A DNA stretch of 39,029 nucleotides from Nocardia speluncae NBRC 108251 (GTDB lineage Bacteria > Actinomycetota > Actinomycetes > Mycobacteriales > Mycobacteriaceae). Positions 15,188 through 22,531 of the stretch are shown piece after piece (position 1 is the stretch's first letter; each line of letters opens with the position of its first letter). The DNA lies in the NCBI RefSeq assembly GCF_001613245.1, contig NZ_BDBZ01000005.1:1-39029 (forward strand). The letters are read 5' to 3'. The notes under the pieces were generated by a model. The model ran no database searches. It saw only the letters and a program-made list of their open reading frames with translations, and had not been told where the DNA came from. The translations under genes and the position numbers were made by a program.

Positions 15188-15898
15188 GTGACGGTTCGCG
15201 CGAAAGTTTGCGGAATCCGGTCCGCGCCCGATCTGGAGACGGCGGTCAGCGCCGGGGCGGATGCGGTCGGATTCATTTCCGGAACCACCCACTTCAGCGA
15301 GGATGCGCTGACAGCGGAGGCCGCGACCTGGCTGTCGGAGTCCACACCGTCGTTCGTGAACCGGGTCCTTGTCACCCATCTCGAGGACACGCAAGCCATT
15401 CTCGAACTGGCCGACCGGATAGGTGCCGACACCATCCAAGTGCACGGCCTGGTGGATACCCGCACGCTGCGAGCGGTGCACGCCGCCGCACGCGGCCGGA
15501 CCATCGTTCGCGCGGTTCATGTCACCGGGGCCGATGCCGTGTCCCGCGCCCTGGAAGTCGCCGCCGACTGCGATGCGGTCCTGCTCGACTCCCGCACCAC
15601 CGACCGGCTCGGCGGAACCGGACGCACGCACGATTGGGCGGTCAGCGCCCGGATCGTGCGAGAACTGGCGCTGATCGGCCGGCCGGTGATCCTCGCCGGC
15701 GGTTTGACCGCCGACAATGTGGACGAGGCGATCGAAGCAGTGCGCCCGTTCGGGGTGGATGTGAACAGCGGTGTGGAGACCGAGACCGGCGACAAGGATT
15801 TCGCCGCCTGCGCCGCATTCGTCAAGACGGCGCACGAGCACGAGCCGGGCTACCCAGTTCCAGTCCCACGGCGCCCAATACCAGGACTCCGGCCATAA
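15188..15898 (+). CDS. trpF: Phosphoribosylanthranilate isomerase family protein (TrpF)
   Basis: The 236-residue (beta/alpha)8 barrel keeps the TrpF catalytic pair: C8 in KVCGI and D134 in AVLLDS. The signature GGTGRTHDW (142-150), QVHG (84-87) and DVNSGVE near the C-terminus are also present. TrpF converts N-(5'-phosphoribosyl)anthranilate to its carboxyphenylamino-deoxyribulose product. Two points are odd. Many Mycobacteriales rely on the dual-function PriA instead of TrpF. The usual SPR segment after the second strand is replaced by TTHF. The last 25 residues run past the barrel and overlap the convergent exporter gene by 77 nt. It is either a second tryptophan enzyme or recruited to another pathway. 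Confidence 0.88.
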   Translation: MTVRAKVCGIRSAPDLETAVSAGADAVGFISGTTHFSEDALTAEAATWLSESTPSFVNRVLVTHLEDTQAILELADRIGADTIQVHGLVDTRTLRAVHAAARGRTIVRAVHVTGADAVSRALEVAADCDAVLLDSRTTDRLGGTGRTHDWAVSARIVRELALIGRPVILAGGLTADNVDEAIEAVRPFGVDVNSGVETETGDKDFAACAAFVKTAHEHEPGYPVPVPRRPIPGLRP

Positions 15899-16706
15899 GG
15901 GTCGCCACGGTGATCTCGGAGCCCACCAGGATCGCACCGGCGAGGGTCGCCACCACGGCCTCGTTGAGCCCGATCAGCCCCGTGGTGACCTCGTCCAGCT
16001 CCCGCAGCGCCAGCCAGTAGCACGCGAAACCGGGGCCGAGCAGTAGCGCACCCAGGACCGCGAGTGCGACCACCTGCCGAGCCGTGGGGCCTACGCCGAA
16101 GAGCATCGCCACACCGAGCGGCGGGGCGGCCAGCACGGCCGCGGCCAGTAGCTGCAACCCCGCCGCCGATCCGCCCGCCCGGCCCGCCGACTCCCGGACC
16201 ACCAGGGTGATCAGCCCGGCCACACACCCCGCGCTGATCAGTGCCAGAGCACAGCCCACCAGGGCCGGCCCGAGGGCCGTATCCGCCGGCCGGTACCCGG
16301 CAACCAGCCAGATCGCCGCACCGATCGCGACCAGTTCCACGACCAGCACCAGGGTGATCGCCCGCCGGCCGCGGACGATCCGGACGACGATCAGCAATAC
16401 CGGCGAGGTGAGGTGGAGTGCGACCACCACCGGTAGCGGCCCGATATGCAGGGCGGCGACATACGACACCAAGTTCAGCACCTCGAGCACCCCGAGCCGC
16501 AGAAACAGTCCCGGCGCGCTCCGCAGATCCTGCCACGGATGTGCGCCCCGGGCGATCGCGAAAGCCAGCAGCGCCACGGCCCCGCCGGCGGCAACCGGGG
16601 CCGCCGCGATTCCCGGGGCGCCCACGGCGGCGATACCCGCGCTCGATAAACCCCACAGGCTCGTGGCCACGCCGAGCAGCGCCGGACCACGCCAGGAGAC
16701 TCTCAC
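15822..16706 (-). CDS. DMT-superfamily (EamA) transporter
   Basis: The 294-residue, very hydrophobic protein has about ten membrane helices in two similar halves, each beginning with an EamA-like pattern (LLGVATSLWGLSSAGIAA and LVGCALALISAGCVAGLI). The second half ends with LIGLNEAVVATLAGAILVGSEIT, typical of EamA exporters of amino acids or other small metabolites. The start is GTG at 16704-16706, which overlaps the stop of the upstream gene in GTGA, so it is translationally coupled to the membrane protein at 16703-18016. Its 3' end overlaps the TrpF-like gene in antisense. The substrate is unknown. Confidence 0.88.
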   Translation of the reverse strand: MRVSWRGPALLGVATSLWGLSSAGIAAVGAPGIAAAPVAAGGAVALLAFAIARGAHPWQDLRSAPGLFLRLGVLEVLNLVSYVAALHIGPLPVVVALHLTSPVLLIVVRIVRGRRAITLVLVVELVAIGAAIWLVAGYRPADTALGPALVGCALALISAGCVAGLITLVVRESAGRAGGSAAGLQLLAAAVLAAPPLGVAMLFGVGPTARQVVALAVLGALLLGPGFACYWLALRELDEVTTGLIGLNEAVVATLAGAILVGSEITVATLMAGVLVLGAVGLELGSPARARAPS

Positions 16707-18016
16707 GAGAGCAGGAAGGTCACGACCGGCAAGACGACCGCGGTGTAGGCCGCGAACACCGCGGCCGCCGTCCGCCCTTTCGGTACCGAGGGCAGTCGGG
16801 TCGCGATCCCGGTGTAGGTGCCGAGCGCGATGAAGAATGTGCCCCAGACGACCAGTGCGCGGCTCACGACCACCCCGAGATCGTTGGCGAAGAGTACAGC
16901 CAGCAGGGCGATCGTGAGCCCGGCGGGCGCCGCGGCGGCCAGCGTGAGCCCACCGGCGTAACTGTTCATGAGCACCGTCCGGCCACGGTGCCCGACGACC
17001 TGCTGTGCGTCCCGGGGATGCGCTCCCTGTTCCCGGCAGATCAGGTCGAAGATCACCGCCGGGTTGACGCGTTCGTTCACCACCCGGCGTACCGCGAGCA
17101 TCGCCTCGAGCCCCTGCACGGTCGCGAACGAGGTGATGAATCCCCCGGTGGATGTACGAAACCCGCCACAGACGGCCGACCGCTCCTGTGTCTCCTGCAA
17201 TTCGAGTAGTTCCACCAGGCCACGGCGGACTCCCGGATCGAATACGGCGCGTTCGTCGGCGGTGACCACGGCGCCGACGGCGAGGTGCAGGCCGAGATGA
17301 CGCCAGGTGGAGGCCATCAGGCCTTCCCGGAAGGATTCTTCCTCGGCGCCCGCCGTACCGTCGCGCAATGCGTACAGCATTCGCCGCACCGTCAGCTCGC
17401 GGACCTTCTCTACCCGTTTCCCGCCCACCGCTGCTATTTCCGGCCGGGCAAGCAGCTGCGCGACATGCGCGCACGCATGGATCGGCTGTGCGCGGGGATC
17501 GTCGTCGAGCATCATCGAAACCACCAGCGAGGTGCCCTGCAGCAGCGCTTCGGCGGCGGTTTCGTCGGCATCGGCCAGACCGGCCAGCGCGTGCAGGGCT
17601 GCCGTGGTGGCCGTCAGCGAGATGGGACCGACGGTTTCGGACAACCGCCATCCCCGGGTAACGGTATCCCGGGCGGCATACAGCTCCCGCAGGCACTGCT
17701 CGACCACAGGATCGGTGGGCGGTACGCCCAGACACCCCAGTGCCCGCAACCGCCAGGACAGGTCGACCGGCGACCGGAACACCCATTCCCCGCTGTCGGT
17801 ATCCACGACATCACGGCGCACCAGAGTGCGAACCTCGGTGAGCCGCGGTACCGGACGGCCCGCCGCCGTCAGCGCCACCACGACCTCCGCGGTGTTCTGC
17901 GGATTGGGCAGCACATCGGACAACCATCCCCAGCCCGCGCCCCCGTTACGGACGCTGGCCTGGCTGCGGTGCAGCCATTCGACCGCCCAGTCGATTCGTT
18001 GCTCGATATTCGACAC
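16703..18016 (-). CDS. Unrecognised membrane protein with possible alpha/alpha-toroid (prenyltransferase-like) domain
   Basis: About 350 residues of soluble, mostly helical sequence precede three C-terminal membrane segments (about 355-378, 380-405 and 415-437). The soluble part has repeated helix pairs reminiscent of prenyltransferase/squalene-cyclase toroids: VEWLHRSQ with GGAGWGWLSD at the N-terminus, TTAALHALAGLAD in the middle, and GGFRTSTGGFITSFATVQGLEAML later. No DxDD cyclase motif is visible, so enzymatic terpene cyclisation is not supported. GTG 18016 is chosen because GGAGG sits 5 nt upstream. ATG 18028 is the alternative. It is coupled by GTGA to the EamA exporter and divergent from the Spo0M-like gene. 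I do not know its function. Confidence 0.75.
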   Translation of the reverse strand: MSNIEQRIDWAVEWLHRSQASVRNGGAGWGWLSDVLPNPQNTAEVVVALTAAGRPVPRLTEVRTLVRRDVVDTDSGEWVFRSPVDLSWRLRALGCLGVPPTDPVVEQCLRELYAARDTVTRGWRLSETVGPISLTATTAALHALAGLADADETAAEALLQGTSLVVSMMLDDDPRAQPIHACAHVAQLLARPEIAAVGGKRVEKVRELTVRRMLYALRDGTAGAEEESFREGLMASTWRHLGLHLAVGAVVTADERAVFDPGVRRGLVELLELQETQERSAVCGGFRTSTGGFITSFATVQGLEAMLAVRRVVNERVNPAVIFDLICREQGAHPRDAQQVVGHRGRTVLMNSYAGGLTLAAAAPAGLTIALLAVLFANDLGVVVSRALVVWGTFFIALGTYTGIATRLPSVPKGRTAAAVFAAYTAVVLPVVTFLLS

Positions 18017-18074
18017 GGAAACCTCCATCCCACCCCATCGAGGCCGGATTCCCCAGGAGCCCAAGGCAATCACA

Positions 18075-18115
18075 ACCCTACCGGCACCCTCCGACACGAA
18101 CAGGCGATCTACGCT
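18075..18115. promoter_or_regulatory. Divergent promoter pair between the toroid gene and spo0M
   Basis: TAGGGT (complement of 18075-18080) points toward the toroid/EamA pair and TACGCT (18110-18115) toward the Spo0M-like gene. Each would leave a leader of about 50-60 nt before a Shine-Dalgarno start. -35 elements are not clear. Confidence 0.35.
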
Positions 18116-18179
18116 GTTGATCCGACAGCCCCGGGGCGAGGAATGGATTCGCGGGCGGGGGCGAAGGGAGACGAATCGG

Positions 18180-18944
18180 ATGTTCAAGACTCTGCTGGGT
18201 GCGCTCGGTACCAACTCCACGGAGGTGGAGACCGAACTCTTCACCCCCGGTGTGCAACCGGGGCAACCGATACAGGGGGTGATCCGGATGCGCTGCCGTG
18301 ATCGGCCGGTGCGGATCAACGGGGTCGCGGTGGAGCTGATCACCCGCGCCGAACGCGAATACGACGACGGGGAACAGCTGCTCGATACGGCGTTCGCACA
18401 GCTTCCCGTATTCGGTCCGTTCGAACTGCTGCCCGGACAGCCGCTCGAGGGCCGGTTCGAACTGCTCACACCGTGGGAAACGCCGATCACTTTCTACAAC
18501 GGCCGGCATCTGCCCGGGACCGCGGTGGCGGTACGCACCCGGGTCGATGTGGACGGCGGATTCGATGCCGCCGATACCGATCCCATCGGAGTCGGCGCCC
18601 TGCCCCCGCAGCATGTTCTGCTCGCGGCCGTCGAGTCCTGGGGGTTCGCGCTACGGCACGCCGATGTGGAGGTGGGCCGTGTGGACCGGATCCCGCACCA
18701 GCTGCCGTTCTTCCAGGAGATCGAATTCGGCCCCTCACCGCGCTTGCCCGGCCTGAACCAGCTCGAGGTGACCTTCCTGGCCGACCCGCACGGTATGTAT
18801 GTCGTCCTGGAAGCCGACAAACGCGCCATGATGTTCGCGCCGGGCCGCGATGTACAGGACGCGATCCGAGTCGATTTCGCGTCCTTCGAGCAGGTGGACT
18901 GGGTCGAGGTGATCGGGCAGCGATTGCATCTGCTGGCCCGCTGA
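18180..18944 (+). CDS. spo0M: Spo0M-like (SpoOM) arrestin-fold protein
   Basis: The 254-residue protein matches the Spo0M family: an N-terminal arrestin-like beta sandwich starting FKTLLGALG, the GVQPGQPIQGVIRMR motif, then LPGQPLEGRFELLTPWETPIT and the second domain with VTFLADPHGMYVVLEADKR. In Bacillus it affects sporulation; in Actinobacteria its role is unclear and probably relates to development or the membrane skeleton. AAGGGAG lies upstream of the ATG at 18180. A longer open frame to the left is only the antisense of the toroid gene. It has its own predicted promoter at 18110 and no obvious operon partner. Confidence 0.9.
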   Translation: MFKTLLGALGTNSTEVETELFTPGVQPGQPIQGVIRMRCRDRPVRINGVAVELITRAEREYDDGEQLLDTAFAQLPVFGPFELLPGQPLEGRFELLTPWETPITFYNGRHLPGTAVAVRTRVDVDGGFDAADTDPIGVGALPPQHVLLAAVESWGFALRHADVEVGRVDRIPHQLPFFQEIEFGPSPRLPGLNQLEVTFLADPHGMYVVLEADKRAMMFAPGRDVQDAIRVDFASFEQVDWVEVIGQRLHLLAR

Positions 18945-19207
18945 CGGATTCGCCACGCCGGTACACCGGAGTTGTCCGGGTCGGCGCCCTACGTTCACCT
19001 ACCGTCGGTCCGGGCGCGGGAGACTCACCTCGCCCGGGCCCGGCCGGGCAGTGAAATCCCCCTGGACAACGGCCGCGGAAACCGGCACCGTCCGCGGTTT
19101 CTCCCGCCCCGGTCGAGAGCGGGATAAACCCACAGGTCACAGTCCATTCGACAGGTAGGCGGGAGCAGATCTGTGATTCGATATCGCCGCGGCCGCCGCG
19201 CTGTGGT

Positions 19208-19213
19208 TAGCTT
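19208..19213 (+). promoter_or_regulatory. Leaderless -10 (TAGCTT) of the FAD-binding oxidoreductase gene
   Basis: TAGCTT, 7 nt, then ATG at 19221. It lies downstream of an earlier in-frame start at 19173, which this promoter would exclude. Confidence 0.55.
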
Positions 19214-19220
19214 TCGTGCC

Positions 19221-20498
19221 ATGAGCACGCCGCACATCGTTTCCCCCGCCGAGTACCTTCCTCGCGACACCGCGGATGTCGTTCGCACCGTGCGGAATTC
19301 CCGGAATCACGCCAGGCCGCTCACCGTTCACGGCGGCGATCCCGCCACCGAGGGCCTCACCCTGCCGGACCAGCAGGCCGTGGTCTCGCTGCGGCGGATG
19401 AACGCCATCGTCGATCTCAACCTCGGCCGCCGCACCGTCAGGGTCCAGGCGGGTGCCCGGCTGTCCGATATCGACCGCCGCCTGGCCGCGCACGGACTGG
19501 GGCTACCGGTCGTCGGCGACCACCGCGATATCACCGCCGGGGGTTTCGCCTCCGTCGGCGGCGTCAGCACCGCCTCGCACCGGTACGGGTTGTTCATCGA
19601 CCGGATCGTGGACCTGGAGTACGTGGACACCGACGGCCGGATCGGTACCTGCGGGCGCACCCATCACACCGAACGTTTCCATCGCATCCTCGGTGCGGGC
19701 GGCCGGGCGGGCATCATCACCGCACTCACCCTCGACGCGGTCGAGGTCGACAAGGACAACACCTGGCTGTCCGCCGATTCGCACCGCTTCCTGGATTTCG
19801 ACAGTTTCCTCGACTACGCCTACAGCGAAGTCGCCACCCCCCGCGACGCCGTCCTGCAAGTGGGCCGCTGGGTGGATACGGCGCCACTCAAGGTAACTCG
19901 CCCGGTGGGCGCCGGGCAGGTGCAGCTGGGCACAGTCCGATTCGGCCAATGGTCGAGCCTCTACCCCACCGCCCCCACCCGCTCCCTGCGTGCCCGCCGC
20001 GAGGTCGGAAGCCGGGCCCGCAAATCGCTCGGGGCCATCGCCTCCGCCAGCAGCGGTAAGGCCGGTATGCCGGTCCGCAACGCGGCGGCAGGCGCGGTGA
20101 TGTTCACCCCCAAGGTGCTGACGCTGCGCGATGCCGAATACCTCGCCGATACGGTGATCAGCTCGTCGGAACGCGGGCCCGCCTACCGGGTCGGAGTTTT
20201 CGCCCCGCTGTCGAACTACACGTCGGTCTTCTACCGTCTGCACGATCTGTTCAGCGGGCACCGGGAGCGCACCGGCTGCTTCACCGTCATCTCCGCCATG
20301 ACCTACGGGGTGCGGTCGGACTATCTGCGCGCAGAATCCGCGGCCCACAGCCTGCCTTCGGCCGACCACGGGCTGATCACCTTCACCTGCCGGCTGCGAC
20401 CGCACTCGCTTCCCTCGGAGCAGCTGCGGGATATCGTCACCGGTATCGATGAGATCTGCCGTTCGGAGAACAGCATCAGGTACGAATCGGTGGATTGA
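19221..20498 (+). CDS. FAD-binding (PCMH-type) oxidoreductase
   Basis: The 425-residue protein has an N-terminal PCMH FAD domain (about 15-190): RPLTVHGGDPATEGLTL, the RRTVRVQAGARLSDIDRRL strand-helix, LPVVGDHRDITAGGFASVGG, which binds the ADP part of FAD, and AGGRAGIITALTLD. It resembles the DprE1/cytokinin-dehydrogenase class, but it lacks the usual family ending and I cannot name a substrate. The cofactor-linking histidine of covalent PCMH enzymes is not evident. It is preceded by a 276-nt spacer with nothing recognisable and followed by two hairpins. Its neighbour Spo0M gives no functional clue. Confidence 0.85.
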   Translation: MSTPHIVSPAEYLPRDTADVVRTVRNSRNHARPLTVHGGDPATEGLTLPDQQAVVSLRRMNAIVDLNLGRRTVRVQAGARLSDIDRRLAAHGLGLPVVGDHRDITAGGFASVGGVSTASHRYGLFIDRIVDLEYVDTDGRIGTCGRTHHTERFHRILGAGGRAGIITALTLDAVEVDKDNTWLSADSHRFLDFDSFLDYAYSEVATPRDAVLQVGRWVDTAPLKVTRPVGAGQVQLGTVRFGQWSSLYPTAPTRSLRARREVGSRARKSLGAIASASSGKAGMPVRNAAAGAVMFTPKVLTLRDAEYLADTVISSSERGPAYRVGVFAPLSNYTSVFYRLHDLFSGHRERTGCFTVISAMTYGVRSDYLRAESAAHSLPSADHGLITFTCRLRPHSLPSEQLRDIVTGIDEICRSENSIRYESVD

Positions 20499-20561
20499 GT
20501 ACGGAGGCACGGGGACAGGTCTCGTTCACCCGGGTCTCGGCTCAGACCATCCGGAGAAGTA

Positions 20562-20594
20562 CCGGTATCCCGTAGCCGCAGGCTCGGATACCGG
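20562..20594. terminator. Hairpin 1 after the FAD oxidoreductase gene
   Basis: CCGGTATCC (20562-20570) and GGATACCGG (20586-20594) pair perfectly, with an inner AGCC/GGCT stem. It is the first of two tandem hairpins between convergent genes. Confidence 0.55.
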
Positions 20595-20607
20595 GGCCGC
20601 CCGACAC

Positions 20608-20643
20608 AAAAACCCCGCTGTCCGTTCGGGCAGCGGGGTTTTT
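20608..20643. terminator. Bidirectional intrinsic terminator between the FAD gene and ctaF
   Basis: A 16-bp stem with one G-T pair: AAAAACCCCGCTGTCC (20608-20623), loop GTTC, GGGCAGCGGGGTTTTT (20628-20643). A-tract and T-tract flanks make it a textbook terminator in both directions, ending the FAD gene and the ctaC-ctaF operon. Confidence 0.92.
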
Positions 20644-20673
20644 CGTTCTTGTGCCGGTAGGTGGCGCCTGAAC

Positions 20674-21090
20674 TCAGTGCTTCTCGGGGCCCAGGTAGTA
20701 CTCGAAGACCAGGCCACCGGCGGCTACGAGGATCAGGATCACACCGAGGACGAACAGCCAGGGCTCGAAGAAGGCGAAGCCCACGGCGGTGACCGAGGCG
20801 GCGCCGGCGAGCAGGATCGGCCAGGGGCTACCGGGTGAGAAGAACCCGAGGTCGCCCGCGCCGTCCACGATTTCCGCGTCCTCGTAGTCCTCGGGACGCA
20901 GGTCGAGACGGCGCGCCACGAAACGGAAGTAGGTGCCGATGATCAGCGACAGCCCGGCGGTCAGGACGATCGCCGTGGTGCCGGCCCATTCGATACCGGT
21001 GCGCGATTGCGCAGTGAAGAAGCCGTAGATGACGCCCACGATGATGAAGAACACCGTGAGCAGTTCGAACAGCCGTGCTTCGATCCTCAT
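20674..21090 (-). CDS. ctaF: Cytochrome c oxidase subunit IV
   Basis: The 138-residue protein is the actinobacterial-type subunit IV of the aa3 oxidase. It has four membrane helices, in two pairs (about 6-27 and 35-58, then 90-108 and 110-131), with the conserved loop [15 protein letters not shown] and the [10 protein letters not shown] motif between them. It stabilises the oxidase within the bcc-aa3 supercomplex. It follows ctaC on the same strand after 13 nt, so the two are one operon. The transcript should end at the terminator 31 nt beyond its stop. Confidence 0.95.
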   Translation of the reverse strand: MRIEARLFELLTVFFIIVGVIYGFFTAQSRTGIEWAGTTAIVLTAGLSLIIGTYFRFVARRLDLRPEDYEDAEIVDGAGDLGFFSPGSPWPILLAGAASVTAVGFAFFEPWLFVLGVILILVAAGGLVFEYYLGPEKH

Positions 21091-21103
21091 CGGAGATCAG
21101 TCC

Positions 21104-22192
21104 TCACTTGCTCTCGGTGGTATCGGTTTTGACCGTGCGATCGGTGTTGAACGGCTGGGTGGAGGTGGCCACCGGCGATTCACCGATGGAGTCCAGGGCC
21201 GCAGCGTTGGTCATACCTGATTCCCGGGCCTTGATGTAGCTCTCGAACTTCTCCGGAGTCACCGCCCGGACCTCGAAGTTCATCATCGAGTGGAAGGTGC
21301 CGCACATCTCCGCGCAACGGCCCACGAATGCGCCTTCACGATCGATCTCACTGATCTGGAAGACGTTGTCGGAGTTGTTCTCCTTCGGGTTCGGCATCAC
21401 GTCCCGTTTGAACAGGAACTCCGGAACCCAGAACGCGTGGATGACGTCGGCGGCGGCGAGCTGGAACTCGATCACCTTGCCGGTGGGCAGCACCAGGATG
21501 GGTACCTCGGTGCTGGTACCGACCGTTTCGATCTTGTTGTAGTGCAGGAACGACAGGATGTCGTTCTCCGGACGGCCGTGCACGGGGCCGGGCTGCTCGC
21601 GACCGTGCTCGTTCGTCTGCTCGGCGTATCCCTGCAACTGCTCCTGGTTGGCATCCTCACGCACGGTGTCGACACCGTTGTAGGTGAAGCCGTTCTTCAG
21701 ATCGACGTCGCGGTAACCGAACTTCCAGTTCCACTGGAAGGCGGTCACGTCGACGACCACATCGGGATTGTCGACCTTCTCGTGCACGTAGTTCTGCACG
21801 ACCACGGTGAAGTAGAACAGCACCGCGATGATGACGAAGGGGATCGCCGTATAGCTCAGTTCGAGCGGCACGTTGTAACCGGTCTGCCGCGGGAACTCCG
21901 GCGAGTCCTTCTTCTTGCGGTGGAAGATGACGGTCCAGAAGGTCAGACCCCAGACCAGCACACCCATGATCAGGGCGGCCACGACCGACCACGTCCACAG
22001 TTCCCGCATCCGGTGCGCCTGCGGGGTGACACCCGAGGGCCAGCCGAACCGCAACCACACATTGTCGATCGAGCAGCCGGAGACGAGCATCGCGGTGATC
22101 CCGAGGGATACCGCCAGTCCGGCCCGCCGCAGGACACTTCCCCGCCGCCGGGCAGGCCGTGCCCCGATCTCGTCGCTCGCCTTGTGCGCCAC
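21104..22192 (-). CDS. ctaC: Cytochrome c oxidase subunit II
   Basis: The 362-residue subunit carries the CuA centre: ligands in C-A-E-M-C-G-T-F-H-S-M-M near residue 300 and the upstream histidine in VIHAFWVPEF. It has a lipoprotein signal (basic N-terminus, hydrophobic stretch, lipobox LVSGC with Cys40) and two membrane helices flanking FHRKKKDSPEFPRQ. An insertion of about 40 residues between the strands (DANQEQLQGYAEQTNEHG) is the actinobacterial extension that contacts QcrC. AGGAAGG lies 7 nt before GTG 22192, so that start is preferred over the ATG at 22219. The resulting length matches mycobacterial CtaC. Confidence 0.95.
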   Translation of the reverse strand: MAHKASDEIGARPARRRGSVLRRAGLAVSLGITAMLVSGCSIDNVWLRFGWPSGVTPQAHRMRELWTWSVVAALIMGVLVWGLTFWTVIFHRKKKDSPEFPRQTGYNVPLELSYTAIPFVIIAVLFYFTVVVQNYVHEKVDNPDVVVDVTAFQWNWKFGYRDVDLKNGFTYNGVDTVREDANQEQLQGYAEQTNEHGREQPGPVHGRPENDILSFLHYNKIETVGTSTEVPILVLPTGKVIEFQLAAADVIHAFWVPEFLFKRDVMPNPKENNSDNVFQISEIDREGAFVGRCAEMCGTFHSMMNFEVRAVTPEKFESYIKARESGMTNAAALDSIGESPVATSTQPFNTDRTVKTDTTESK

Positions 22193-22531
22193 GCTCACGC
22201 CTTCCTGGTCGCCACACATTCCGACATCGCATCACCGGTGGCGGGACGCCTCCGGCGATACAGACAAACAGCTCATCGGGCTTCCCGGGCAGCGCCGCGT
22301 ACCACGCGGGACCACCCGGCACAGTCCGAGTACTACGCAGCGTAGACCAAACACGCGCCCGGTACGCCGTCGGGTCGGCTTCGACACTCCGCGCGACAGC
22401 GTAGCCGCAGAACGGAGGTGTATCGCACGGGAAATCCGGGCGTGCGGCATACTCGGACACTAGCTTTCGCCCGCCGCGCCCGCATCCCTCGGCGCGGACC
22501 CCCGACCAGAGGAAACGAGGTTAGCGCCGCA
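22193..22531. other. Divergent intergenic region between ctaC and asnB
   Basis: About 340 nt. It contains a 13-nt palindrome CTACGCAGCGTAG (22333-22345), whose right half reads TACGCT on the minus strand and could be the ctaC -10. Toward asnB only a weak purine-rich stretch (GAGGAAACGAGG, 22509-22520) is seen before the GTG. Open frames in the region are not convincing. Confidence 0.55.
22333..22345. promoter_or_regulatory. 13-nt palindrome containing a possible ctaC -10
   Basis: CTACGC-A-GCGTAG is a perfect inverted repeat. The minus-strand TACGCT (22339-22344) fits TANNNT and would give a leader of about 140 nt before ctaC. It might be both promoter and operator. Confidence 0.35.

Noticed and set aside
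15822..17786. A 654-residue minus-strand open frame covering EamA and more
   Set aside because: Only the part from GTG 16706 looks like a transporter. The rest is an out-of-frame reading of the toroid gene.
17307..18179. N-terminal extension of the Spo0M-like protein
   Set aside because: It is antisense to the toroid gene, and family sequence begins at ATG 18180 with a ribosome-binding site.
22418..22531. asnB start at ATG 22418
   Set aside because: The glutaminase needs Cys right after the initiator; GTG 22532 followed by TGT provides this.
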